Shown here piece by piece: positions 20,845 through 29,599 of a DNA stretch of 53,969 nucleotides; position 1 is the first letter of the stretch, and every line of letters starts with the position of its first letter. Origin of the DNA: Oscillospiraceae bacterium (GTDB lineage Bacteria; Bacillota; Clostridia; Oscillospirales; Oscillospiraceae); NCBI GenBank assembly GCA_017461445.1, contig JAFTXW010000029.1, positions 1-53,969 on the forward strand, given 5' to 3'. The notes under the pieces were generated by a model that searched no databases, was not told the origin of the DNA, and saw nothing but the letters and a program-made list of their open reading frames with translations. Both the position numbers and the translations under genes were made by a program.

Positions 20845-23814
20845 TTACGCGGCCTTAGCAGCCTTCTTCTTGCGGATGGCCAGCACCAGCTTGACGCCGC
20901 TGAGCAGAGTGCCCACAGCACAGATGCCGATCAGGGTGTACAGGGCGGTCTGCCACCAGGGAGTGACGGAGACGATGGTGGTGTTGGAGGACAGGCCGTT
21001 CATGGCGTTGGAGTTGGCAACGGTGTACAGGATCCGGTGGCAGGCCTGGCGCATTGCCTGGCAGATGTCAGGATCGTTCTTGTACAGGTTGTTCAGGTCG
21101 TCGGTCCACTGGGTAGCGGAAGCGTCCCAGCTGTCGGTACCTGCCAGCAGGCCGTGAGCCACGTCGTAGGACTTCATCATGATGCCGTACTGTGCGAACA
21201 CAGCGTTGCCGGAGAAGTCGGTCAGACCAAAGCCGTCGAAGCCCCACTCGTTACGCAGGACCTCAGTCATCAGGCCATAGTGGGCACCGGACCAGACAAC
21301 ACCAAAGCGAGCGAAGGCGTTCATGACAGCGTGTGCATCGCCGACCACAACAGCCATCTGGAAGGGCTTCAGGTACAGCTCACGGATGGACTGCTCGTTG
21401 GCCCAGGTGGAGATACAGCGGCAGCCGGTCTCGGAGTCGTTGATGGCGAAGTGCTTGATGTAGACGTAAACGCCCTTGGACTGGATGCCCTTGACCTCAG
21501 CGGCAGCGATGGCACCGGACAGGAAGGGATCCTCAGAGTAGTATTCGAAGTTACGGCCGGCGTAGGCGTTGCGGTGGATATTCATAGCGGGGCCGTAGAG
21601 ACCGGAAGCACCAAGCTCCATGCAGTCCTCGCCAAGAACCTCACCCATTTCCTCCATCAGCTCGGTGTTAAAGGTGGCAGCCATGATGTTCTCATCGGTG
21701 TAAGCGGTGATCTTTTCGGCAACACCGGTCAAATTCTGGGTGAAGCCCTGGGGACCATTGTCATCGGTGGTAGCGGGCTTGCCGACGGAGGCAGCGGCTG
21801 CGGTGTTGTGGTAGCCCTGGCCGATCATGACAGCCATTTCCTCGAAGGTCAGCTGATCCAGCAGATCTTCCCAGGCGGGATCGTCATAATCAACGCCAAT
21901 ATACATAGCCAGAGTCATGCCATTCTTTGCACCCATGGTGGGCATTTCGGTGGTGGAGCCTTCGATTCCGCTGTAGGTCTGATACATGTACAGGCCGTCA
22001 GCAAACATCTTGTCGGTGGCTTCCAGAGTCATAGCTTCGGGCCAGGTGCCCTGCCAGTCGGAGCGGGACAGATAGGTGATATCATAGCCGTACTGGCTCA
22101 GCTCGGCAGAATCGAACTGGTTGGTGATCTCGTAGCCGGTAACGGAGGAGACGGAGTAAGTCTCGGTGTCCAGTTCTTCTACATTGTAGGTATAGACCAG
22201 CTCAGCGTTGCCGTCGGCGGTCATACCGTCAGCAGTGGTGTAGCCCTTGGCAGCCAGAACGTTGTTCACAGCGGCGTGGGCGTTATTGGCGGCGGTCAGG
22301 TAGTAGTCACCTGCATCCAGGATGTAGGTCTTGGCACCGTTCTCGTCGTAAGCGGCCAGCTCCTCACGGGGAACTTCCACGGTGACGGTCTCGGATGCAC
22401 CGGGAGCCAGCAGGCTGGTCTTGCCGAAGCCGCACAGCTCGACAGCAGCCTTCTCGATGCCGTTCTTCTTATCGTAATCGGTGTAGGGGCTCTGGAAGTA
22501 AACCTGGACCACTTCCTTGCCGGCCACATCGCCGGTGTTGGTGACATCGACGGTAATGGTGAAGGAATCGGTGCTCCTGTTATACTTGCAATTGTAATCG
22601 CTCCACTCGAAAGTGGTGTAACTCAGGCCGTAGCCGAAGGGGAAGGCCACGGTGGAAGCATAGTCGTAGTCGCCGGCGTTGCCGGTGCCCATGACCACAT
22701 CCTCATAGCGGGTCTCGTAGTAACGGTAGCCTACATAAATGCCTTCCTGATAGAGGATGTAGGTATGGTTGCCGTCCAGCTGTGCGCCGTATACATCGTA
22801 CCACTTGGAGGCATCGTTGGGATCATAGTTGGTGTAGCTGCCGCCGTAGATGCCGACGACTGCGGGAGCGGAGTCATTGTCGAAAGTATAGGTATCCACC
22901 AGGTGGCCGGAGGGGTTCACGTTACCCACCAGGATGTCTGCAACCGCGTTCAGGCCCCAGTCGCCGGTATAGCCGATCCACAGGGCTGCATCGATCTCAT
23001 ACTCGTACAGGAAGCTGCAGTCAATGGCATTGGTGGAGTTGATCAGGACGATGACAGTTTCAAAGTTGGTCTGGGCCATCTGCAGCATGTCCTTCTCATT
23101 CTGGGTCAGATCCAGAATGTTGGTGCCGTCACGGAAGCCGTCGTTGGCAAGGTCAGCACCCTCACCAGAGATACGGGAGATGGTGACGATGGCGGCATCG
23201 TTATAGGATGCGAAGCTGGCGGTAATGTCAGCGGTATAAGCGTACTGGGGAACTTCGTTGATGATGTACTGGTCGCGGCTTGCGCCATCGGTCTGGTTGG
23301 ACAGCTTGCCGGGCTCACGGATGTAGGTAGAGCCTGCGCCGGAAGCGTAGAAATCCCACAGGGTGGGGTTGACCACAAGGCCCACATCTTCCAGGGCTTC
23401 CTTCAGAGTGGGAGCCTCAGAGGTATCGATATCGGCAGCACCGTTGCCGCAGGTGACGATGTCCACACTGGAGTGGCTGATGGTGCTGACCTTGGCACCG
23501 GAAGCCAGAGGCAGCGCGCCGTTGTTCATCAGCAGAACTGCGCCTTCGGCCTCCACCTGCTCGGCCACAGCCTGGCCTGCGGATTTCAGTTCATCGCGGG
23601 AAGCGTAGTCACTCTTGAAATACTCGGTGTCGGTTACTTCGCCTTCTCCCTCGACCACCTTATAGGTCTCGGTCTTCAGGAAAATGTTGATCGCCTGGGA
23701 CGCGCCCATGGCGACGTTGGTGCCGATGATGCTTGCGACCAGCAGAATGACCAGAAGAACGGTCATTACGGACCACAGCTTAACGCCGGTACCCTTTTTC
23801 TTGGGGTTGCTCAT
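20845..23814 (-). CDS. membrane-anchored, circularly permuted GH3 glycosidase
   Basis: A 989-residue glycoside hydrolase family 3 protein with reversed domain order. An N-terminal membrane anchor (about 12-38) is followed by the GH3 C-terminal alpha/beta sandwich (about 60-340, including EGAVLLMNNGALPL and GLNAVADILVGNVNPSGHLVDT), then an Fn3-like domain (about 410-520, VDVTNTGDVAGKEVVQVY). The TIM-barrel catalytic domain comes last (about 590-930, QGFTQNLTG, KHFAINDSE, and the probable nucleophile Asp866 in GFGLTDFSG). A second membrane segment (953-975) and a Lys/Ala tail end the protein. It likely cleaves beta-glucosides or related sugars at the cell surface; the exact substrate is unknown. 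GAGGAGG precedes the start. Divergent from a TetR-type gene. Confidence 0.9.
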   Translation of the reverse strand: MSNPKKKGTGVKLWSVMTVLLVILLVASIIGTNVAMGASQAINIFLKTETYKVVEGEGEVTDTEYFKSDYASRDELKSAGQAVAEQVEAEGAVLLMNNGALPLASGAKVSTISHSSVDIVTCGNGAADIDTSEAPTLKEALEDVGLVVNPTLWDFYASGAGSTYIREPGKLSNQTDGASRDQYIINEVPQYAYTADITASFASYNDAAIVTISRISGEGADLANDGFRDGTNILDLTQNEKDMLQMAQTNFETVIVLINSTNAIDCSFLYEYEIDAALWIGYTGDWGLNAVADILVGNVNPSGHLVDTYTFDNDSAPAVVGIYGGSYTNYDPNDASKWYDVYGAQLDGNHTYILYQEGIYVGYRYYETRYEDVVMGTGNAGDYDYASTVAFPFGYGLSYTTFEWSDYNCKYNRSTDSFTITVDVTNTGDVAGKEVVQVYFQSPYTDYDKKNGIEKAAVELCGFGKTSLLAPGASETVTVEVPREELAAYDENGAKTYILDAGDYYLTAANNAHAAVNNVLAAKGYTTADGMTADGNAELVYTYNVEELDTETYSVSSVTGYEITNQFDSAELSQYGYDITYLSRSDWQGTWPEAMTLEATDKMFADGLYMYQTYSGIEGSTTEMPTMGAKNGMTLAMYIGVDYDDPAWEDLLDQLTFEEMAVMIGQGYHNTAAAASVGKPATTDDNGPQGFTQNLTGVAEKITAYTDENIMAATFNTELMEEMGEVLGEDCMELGASGLYGPAMNIHRNAYAGRNFEYYSEDPFLSGAIAAAEVKGIQSKGVYVYIKHFAINDSETGCRCISTWANEQSIRELYLKPFQMAVVVGDAHAVMNAFARFGVVWSGAHYGLMTEVLRNEWGFDGFGLTDFSGNAVFAQYGIMMKSYDVAHGLLAGTDSWDASATQWTDDLNNLYKNDPDICQAMRQACHRILYTVANSNAMNGLSSNTTIVSVTPWWQTALYTLIGICAVGTLLSGVKLVLAIRKKKAAKAA

Positions 23815-23970
23815 GTTTTGTCTTCCTCCTCTTAATTTTTACTGCACAGAAATGTGCATTTTCCAACATTTTATACCGAATCGTCGGACTTTTATATAAA
23901 TTCGGCATTTTTACGCTGAAATATATTCTATCTTACACCATATAAAAGAATCAGGAAACAGACAAAATTC

Positions 23971-24004
23971 ACACTTGATTTATTTATTAAACAAAGTGTA
24001 TAAT
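23971..24004 (+). promoter_or_regulatory. promoter with overlapping inverted repeat upstream of the TetR-type gene
   Basis: TTGATT (23975-23980), 18-base spacer and TATAAT (23999-24004) form the promoter. ACACTT (23971-23976) and AAGTGT (23994-23999) form an inverted repeat that overlaps both elements, as an autorepressor site would. Confidence 0.6.
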
Positions 24005-24099
24005 AAAAATACAGCTTAAAGCAAACTGTGCGCAAGCTTCTCTTGCAGTATCATTTTGTCTTTCAGCATTCTGCACAAAAATCAATTGAGGTATCTATC

Positions 24100-24693
24100 A
24101 TGTCTGACAATCCCCAGTTCAAACGCACCGACAAAGCCATCATGCAGGCATTGATCTCCCTGCTGAACAAAAAGCCCTTCGAGAAAATCACCATCCAGGA
24201 CATTCTGGACGAGACCCCCGTCACACGGGCCACCTTTTACGCCCACTACCGGGACAAGTACGAGATTGCGGAGAAAATGCTGGATCACTTTCTCTCCACA
24301 AGAGACGTTGTCCGCAGGGATTTAGCCTCTCCCTCCGCTCCCTCCCGGGAGGTCTTGTACAAGGCTTACCTCATCGAGCATGAATTTACAAAAGCCCTGA
24401 TGAAGATCCACACTGAGAAGGTGGACTTCCGGAAGGCTGTGGCCGGGGAATTGGAGAAGGAATATCTGGAAACCTCCGCCAGCACTACCCGGGACCTGGA
24501 GGCCAAAATATACGCCCAGGCCTATGTAGAGCTGTACATTTCCCTTCTCAACAGCGATTCCATGCCCCTGCCGACGGAGCAGGTCTATGCGATCTTCATT
24601 CCTGTGGCAGCAAAGCTGCTGGGACTGGAAAATGACCGGGAGACCCTGGATTTTCTTCAGGGAAAAATCGCAAAGAAATTCTCCGGCAAATGA
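24100..24693 (+). CDS. TetR/AcrR-family transcriptional regulator
   Basis: A 197-residue regulator. The N-terminal HTH (about 8-55) fits the TetR pattern: RTDKAIMQALISLLNKKPFEKITIQDILDETPVTRATFYAHYRDK, read as helices 1-4. The C-terminal ligand domain resembles the TetR_C_7/DhaS-like group (AYVELYISLLNSD near residue 150). Probably autoregulated through the inverted repeat at its promoter and perhaps controlling the divergent GH3 gene. The start at 24100 has TTGAGG ten bases away; a longer frame from 24028 has no ribosome site. A perfect palindromic terminator follows. Confidence 0.9.
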   Translation: MSDNPQFKRTDKAIMQALISLLNKKPFEKITIQDILDETPVTRATFYAHYRDKYEIAEKMLDHFLSTRDVVRRDLASPSAPSREVLYKAYLIEHEFTKALMKIHTEKVDFRKAVAGELEKEYLETSASTTRDLEAKIYAQAYVELYISLLNSDSMPLPTEQVYAIFIPVAAKLLGLENDRETLDFLQGKIAKKFSGK

Positions 24694-24704
24694 TGCCGGG
24701 ACAA

Positions 24705-24740
24705 AAAAATGGACTTCACAGGCCTGTGAAGTCCATTTTT
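24705..24740. terminator. perfect-palindrome bidirectional terminator
   Basis: AAAAATGGACTTCACAGG is followed directly by its exact reverse complement. It separates the converging TetR-type and glutamine synthetase genes and has T-runs on both strands. Confidence 0.9.
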
Positions 24741-24752
24741 CATTCCCGTATA

Positions 24753-26837
24753 TCAATAGAACAGCAGATCGGAATAGGTGGGATAGGGCCAGAAGGATTT
24801 GTCGGTCAGCTCCTCCAAACGGTCGGCCTCCCGGCGGATATCATTCATGCCGCGCACGATCACATCGTGATAATACCAGGCTGCGGCTTTGGCATCTCTG
24901 GGGACCTTCCCCAGCTCTTCCTTCATGGTTTCCACCGCATCGTACAGGCCGTCAGTGTGTTCCGAAAGCTCCTGCAGCAGCCGGGATTCCGCCCGGCAAG
25001 GAGCCCCCAGGCTCTTCTTAGCGGCGACACTGTCGCAGAGGCTGCGGGTATAGTGGACTGCCGCGGGCAGGATCTGATGGATCGCCATATCCACCATAGT
25101 CCGTGCCTCAATGTTCACGATCTTATTATAGGCTTCCAGCTGGATGGCATACCGGGCCCGGAACTCTGCTTCCGTAAAGATGCCGTGGCGTACAACCAAA
25201 TCGATGTTTTTGGGCTGGATGTAGGCAGGGATGGCTTCTGCTGTGGAGGACAGGTTGCTCAGTCCCCGGCGGGCGGCCTCCTGCTTCCATTCCTCAGAAT
25301 AGCCGTTGCCGTCGAACAGGATCCGCTGGTGGTTTGTAAAGGTCTCGCAGACCAGGTCATGGAGGGCCTTATCGAAATCCTCCGCCTTTTCCAGTACATC
25401 CGCGAAGCGGCTCAGCTCCTCTGCCATGATGGTATTCAGGGCAATATTGGGCTCGGCAATCGACTGGGAAGAACCCAACATACGGAACTCGAACTTGTTG
25501 CCGGTGAAGGCCAGGGGACTGGTACGGTTTCGGTCTGTGGTGTCCTTGGGAATGGCAGGCAGAACGTCCACACCAATGCGCAGCATACTCTTCTCCGGCT
25601 CCTGATAATTGGTGCCGTCGATAATGGAGCGGATGATGGCATTCAGCTCATCCCCCAGGAACACAGAAATGATTGCGGGAGGAGCTTCGTTGGCTCCCAG
25701 GCGGTGGTCATTGCCCGCATAGGCAACGGTACACCGGAGGAAATCCTGGTAATCGTCCACGCCCGCGATAAAGGCCGCCAGAAATACCAGGAACCGGGCG
25801 TTCTGGCTGGGGGTCTTGCCGGGGCTGAACAGATTCTTGCCGGAATCGGTAGAGAGGGACCAGTTGTTATGCTTGCCGGAGCCGCTGATACCTGCAAAGG
25901 GTTTCTCATGGAGCAGACAAACCAGATTATGCTTGGCGGCGCACTTTTTCATAATGGCCATGATCAGCTGGTTGTCATCGCAGGCGGTATTGGCGTCGGT
26001 ATAGATGGGGGCCAGCTCATGCTGGCAGGGTGCGCCCTCATTGTGCTTGGTCTTACTGAGGATGCCCAGCCGCCAAAGCTGTTCGTCCAGATCCCGCATG
26101 AAGCTGGAGACACGGGTGCGGATGGTGCCGAAATAATGGTCATCCAGCTCCTGGCCCTTGGGGGGCTGGGCACCGAACAGGGTACGGCCCGTCAGCCGCA
26201 GATCCTCCCGCTGGGCGTACAGGTCCTTGGGCAGCAGGAAATATTCCTGCTCCGCACCTACAGAGCAGATGACCCGCTTGGTGTCGCTGTCACCGAAGAG
26301 ACGCAGGATGCGCACAGCCTCCCGGGAGACATCATCTATGGAGCGCAGCAGCGGGGTCTTTTTATCCAGGCATTCGCCGGTATAGGAGAAGAAGCAGGTG
26401 GGGATGTAGAGGCTCCCGTCCTTCACAAAGGCGCAGGAGGTGGGATCCCAGGCGGTGTATCCCCGGGCCTCGAAGGTAGCCCGCAGGCCGCCGGAGGGGA
26501 AGGAGCTTGCGTCAGGCTCGCCCCGAACCAGCTCCTTACCGGAAAACTCCATGATGACCCGGCCGTCACCGGTGGGAGAAATGAAGGAATCATGCTTTTC
26601 GGCGGTGATGCCGGTCATGGGCTGGAACCAGTGGGTATAGTGGGTAGCCCCCCGCTCGGTGGCCCATTGCTTCATACCCTCGGCAATCTCGTTGGCAACG
26701 TCCAGAGGCAGCTGGGAGCCGGTGGCGATGCAGCTCTTCCAGGCGTCATAAACAGCCCCGGGCAGCCGCTGCTTCATAGTGGCCTCGTTGAACACATCGG
26801 TGCCGAATATTTCGGGAACATTCAGAATCTCACTCAT
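24753..26837 (-). CDS. glnN: glutamine synthetase type III
   Basis: A 694-residue GSIII, which makes glutamine from glutamate, ammonia and ATP as a large dodecamer. Type III landmarks are ERGATHYTHWFQPMTG near residue 60, the substrate/metal block GAEQEYFLLP, KHNEGAPCQHELAPIY, the GSGKHNNWSL segment and NRTSPLAFTGNKFEFR, with the usual long C-terminal helical part. AAAGGA precedes ATG 26837; a longer reading to 26972 crosses the promoter and is wrong. The gene is monocistronic; no glnR- or PII-type gene is adjacent. It starts divergently from an aminotransferase gene. Confidence 0.96.
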   Translation of the reverse strand: MSEILNVPEIFGTDVFNEATMKQRLPGAVYDAWKSCIATGSQLPLDVANEIAEGMKQWATERGATHYTHWFQPMTGITAEKHDSFISPTGDGRVIMEFSGKELVRGEPDASSFPSGGLRATFEARGYTAWDPTSCAFVKDGSLYIPTCFFSYTGECLDKKTPLLRSIDDVSREAVRILRLFGDSDTKRVICSVGAEQEYFLLPKDLYAQREDLRLTGRTLFGAQPPKGQELDDHYFGTIRTRVSSFMRDLDEQLWRLGILSKTKHNEGAPCQHELAPIYTDANTACDDNQLIMAIMKKCAAKHNLVCLLHEKPFAGISGSGKHNNWSLSTDSGKNLFSPGKTPSQNARFLVFLAAFIAGVDDYQDFLRCTVAYAGNDHRLGANEAPPAIISVFLGDELNAIIRSIIDGTNYQEPEKSMLRIGVDVLPAIPKDTTDRNRTSPLAFTGNKFEFRMLGSSQSIAEPNIALNTIMAEELSRFADVLEKAEDFDKALHDLVCETFTNHQRILFDGNGYSEEWKQEAARRGLSNLSSTAEAIPAYIQPKNIDLVVRHGIFTEAEFRARYAIQLEAYNKIVNIEARTMVDMAIHQILPAAVHYTRSLCDSVAAKKSLGAPCRAESRLLQELSEHTDGLYDAVETMKEELGKVPRDAKAAAWYYHDVIVRGMNDIRREADRLEELTDKSFWPYPTYSDLLFY

Positions 26838-26876
26838 GGGATATGTCCTTTCCGCAAAAAACTCCATAGAAAATGC

Positions 26877-26905
26877 ATTATACGATAGCATCATTGTATT
26901 CAAGA
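26877..26905 (-). promoter_or_regulatory. probable promoter of glutamine synthetase
   Basis: On the minus strand TATAAT (26882-26877) has TCTTGA 17 bases upstream, or TTGAAT at 15 bases. The leader is ~33 bases. Confidence 0.5.
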
Positions 26906-27026
26906 ATACCCGAAAATGCAAGGAGAGAATGTGCCCCAAAAACATTTGTCTTTTCCTGAAAGATTTGTGCATTCCTCCAATTTGTTAAAATACTTTTCAA
27001 AAAATGAAATTTTCGCCAATTAAAAC

Positions 27027-27055
27027 TTGCATTTTTTTCCGTCAGCGCATATAAT
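27027..27055 (+). promoter_or_regulatory. promoter of the aminotransferase gene
   Basis: TTGCAT (27027-27032), 17-base spacer, TATAAT (27050-27055). Close to consensus with ideal spacing. Confidence 0.75.
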
Positions 27056-27097
27056 AAGCCCATTATATTTGAATAAAACCCGAAAGGATTGATGGAT

Positions 27098-28378
27098 ATG
27101 ACCCCCTATTCCTGCATGACGAGAGATGAACTGGAAGCCGCCTACACCCAGGTGCTGTCCCAGTATGACGCCTGTAAGGCCCAGGGCCTGAAGCTGAACA
27201 TGGCCCGCGGCAAGCCCGCAAAAAAACAGCTGGATCTGGTCAGCGACCTGCTGAATGTGCTGCAGACCCCCGAGGACTGCTTCGACGGTGACATCGACTC
27301 CCGGAACTACGGCGAACTGGCAGGCCTGCCCTCCGCCCGGGCCTACTGGGCCGATGTGCTGGGCTGCAAGGCTTCCGAGATTTTCGTGGGCGGTGCCGCT
27401 TCCCTGAACATGATGTGCGACATCGTTTCCCGCGCCTATACCCACGGTCTGCTGAACAGCCCCCGGCCCTGGTGCAAGGAGGAAAAGATCAAATTCCTCT
27501 GCCCCGCCCCCGGCTATGACCGCCATTTCCAGATCGGTGAATTCTACGGTGCGGAGCTGATCTATATTCCCATGACCGCCACCGGCCCTGACATGGACAT
27601 GGTGGAGGAATACGTCAAGGATCCCCTGGTGAAAATGATCTGGGTGGTGCCCAAGTATTCTAATCCCGACGGTATCATCTTCAGTGACGAAACCATTCAG
27701 CGGTTCGCCAACCTGAAGCCCGCCGCTCCCGATTTTGCCATTATCTGGGACAACGCCTACTGCATCCACGAGTTCAAGGGCGACTATGTGCCCTTCCCCG
27801 ACATCATTTCCATGTGCCGTGACGCGGGCCGTCCTGACATGGTATTTGAGTTCGCCTCCACCTCCAAGATCACCTTCGCAGGCGGCGGCACCAGCTGTAT
27901 GGCCGCGTCCGAAGCCAACATCCAGTATTTCACCGGTGTCTTCGGTGTCCAGATGATCTCCTATGACAAGGTCAACCAGCTGCGGCATGTAAAGTTCCTG
28001 AAGGATAAAGCCCACACCCTGGAGATCATGAAGCGGCACGCCTCCGTCATGGCTCCCAAATTTGAATGCGTTTCCCGCTGGCTGAACCAGGAGATCGCCC
28101 CCCTGGGCTTTGCCCACTGGAATGACCCCAAGGGCGGCTACTTCGTCAGCCTGTACACCATGCCCGGCACCGCAAAACGTACCTGGCAGCTGTGTAAGGA
28201 AGCCGGTGTGGTCATGACCAACGCCGGTGCCACCTACCCCTACCGCAAGGATCCCAACGATTCCAACCTCCGTATCGCCCCCAGCCTGCCCCCTGTGGAG
28301 GAGCTGGAAAAGGCCATGGAAGTTCTCTGCCTCAGCCTGAAGCTTTCCGCGCTGGAAAAGCTGCTGGAAAAGCTGTAA
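27098..28378 (+). CDS. PLP-dependent aminotransferase (aspartate aminotransferase Ic type)
   Basis: A 426-residue fold-type I aminotransferase. The N-terminal block LKLNMARGKPAKKQLDL, YGELAGLPSAR, VGGAASLNMMCDIV, the PxYSNPDG segment and the PLP lysine in STSKITFAGGG (about residue 262) match the MocR-like aspartate aminotransferase subgroup that includes mycobacterial AspC. It probably interconverts aspartate and oxaloacetate with glutamate/2-oxoglutarate, fitting the neighbouring glutamine synthetase. ATG 27098 is nine bases from GGA of AAAGGA and is favoured; ATG 27092 and TTG 27089 are too close to the site. Confidence 0.92.
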   Translation: MTPYSCMTRDELEAAYTQVLSQYDACKAQGLKLNMARGKPAKKQLDLVSDLLNVLQTPEDCFDGDIDSRNYGELAGLPSARAYWADVLGCKASEIFVGGAASLNMMCDIVSRAYTHGLLNSPRPWCKEEKIKFLCPAPGYDRHFQIGEFYGAELIYIPMTATGPDMDMVEEYVKDPLVKMIWVVPKYSNPDGIIFSDETIQRFANLKPAAPDFAIIWDNAYCIHEFKGDYVPFPDIISMCRDAGRPDMVFEFASTSKITFAGGGTSCMAASEANIQYFTGVFGVQMISYDKVNQLRHVKFLKDKAHTLEIMKRHASVMAPKFECVSRWLNQEIAPLGFAHWNDPKGGYFVSLYTMPGTAKRTWQLCKEAGVVMTNAGATYPYRKDPNDSNLRIAPSLPPVEELEKAMEVLCLSLKLSALEKLLEKL

Positions 28379-28384
28379 TTTTTC

Positions 28385-28414
28385 GCCCGCCATTTCGCAA
28401 ATGGCGGGCTTTTT
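28385..28414 (+). terminator. terminator of the aminotransferase gene
   Basis: GCCCGCCATTT and AAATGGCGGGC form an 11-bp stem with a CGC loop followed by TTTTT. Confidence 0.92.
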
Positions 28415-28486
28415 CTGCCCTGCGGCAAAATATGGTAGAATAATTCACAATTCTATGCTATCGTAAGGGAAAAGGAGGAGCAAGAT

Positions 28487-29599
28487 ATGGCAAATGTATT
28501 CGAGTATCTGAAATGGAGGGGGGATCTGACCTTCACCCAGGATCCGCCCAACGCGGTGGATGCCCTGATTTTTTCCGCCCTTGTCTATATCCGCTATGGT
28601 GCCCGGGTAGAGGCCAAGCCGGAGACTCCCATTCTGCTGCGGGACGCGGCGGAGGAATACTTCGCCCTGGAGGATCACGAAAGCCGTGTCCGGGTGAAAA
28701 GCGACCTGGACCTTCTGTATCAGGCCTCCCAGACTGTCCGTTTTGGTCAGACCCGGATGGTATGCTACCGGGATCTGTTCATCCCGGAGCAGGAGACACA
28801 GTTCGCCGCCGTGACCTTTCTTCTGGACGACGGCAGTGCCTTCCTGACCTTCCGGGGCACCGACTATTCTCTAGTGGGCTGGAAGGAGGACTTCAACATG
28901 AGCTTCCAGCAGACCGTCCCTGCCCAGCGGCTGGCGGTGCAGTACACCCGCGATGTGGCTGCTGAATACATGCTGCCCCTGCGGCTGTGCGGCCATTCCA
29001 AGGGCGGCAACCTGGCGGTCTTTGCTGCCGCCCGCAGCTCCCCCATGGTCCAGCAGCGGATTTTGGAGGTATACAATAACGACGGCCCCGGTTTCACAAA
29101 ATACATGATGGGTGACCCCGGATATCTGGCCATGGTACCCCGGATCAAGACCTTTATTCCCCAGTCCTCGGTCATCGGTATGCTGCTGGAACACGAGGAG
29201 CCCTATACTGTCATCCGCAGCAAGTCCGTCAGCGTATTGCAGCATGACCCCTATTCCTGGGAGGTTATGGGCCGGGACTTTATTCGGATGGAGGAGATCA
29301 CCGAGGAATCCCGGTTCGTGGACAGCACCATCAAGACCTGGTTTGCGGAAATGTCCAACCAGGATCGGAACCAGCTGGTGGATGTGATGTTTACCCTCCT
29401 GGGCTCCGGCGGTGTGGACAATGCTTTGGATATCATCCACCCCAAGAATATCCGCACCTATCTCAAGACCCTCAGCACCGATGAAAATATGCGCCGGGTG
29501 CTGTCCAATGAGTTTACCAGTCTGATTGAAGCTGCAAGAAAGACCAAGCAAAAGCTGGAGGAGACAAAAGAATTGGAGGAAGCAAAGGATGGAGACTAA
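28487..29599 (+). CDS. DUF2974 (Mbeg1-like) alpha/beta hydrolase
   Basis: A 370-residue cytoplasmic protein of the DUF2974/Mbeg1-like lipase group. The core has FRGTDYSLVGWKEDFNMSF, then the nucleophile elbow GHSKGG (Ser171) and YNNDGPGF, which are diagnostic. The C-terminal ~100 residues are helical and end in a charged coiled-coil-like tail (KTKQKLEETKELEEAK). The substrate is unknown; related proteins are predicted lipases or esterases. AGGAGGAGC precedes the start. The stop overlaps the next gene by 11 bases, so translation is coupled. Confidence 0.9.
   Translation: MANVFEYLKWRGDLTFTQDPPNAVDALIFSALVYIRYGARVEAKPETPILLRDAAEEYFALEDHESRVRVKSDLDLLYQASQTVRFGQTRMVCYRDLFIPEQETQFAAVTFLLDDGSAFLTFRGTDYSLVGWKEDFNMSFQQTVPAQRLAVQYTRDVAAEYMLPLRLCGHSKGGNLAVFAAARSSPMVQQRILEVYNNDGPGFTKYMMGDPGYLAMVPRIKTFIPQSSVIGMLLEHEEPYTVIRSKSVSVLQHDPYSWEVMGRDFIRMEEITEESRFVDSTIKTWFAEMSNQDRNQLVDVMFTLLGSGGVDNALDIIHPKNIRTYLKTLSTDENMRRVLSNEFTSLIEAARKTKQKLEETKELEEAKDGD

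Noticed and set aside
20797-23835. Plus-strand open frame of 1012 codons opposite the GH3 gene
   Set aside because: Same antisense artefact; the minus strand has catalytic motifs, promoter side, ribosome site and terminator.
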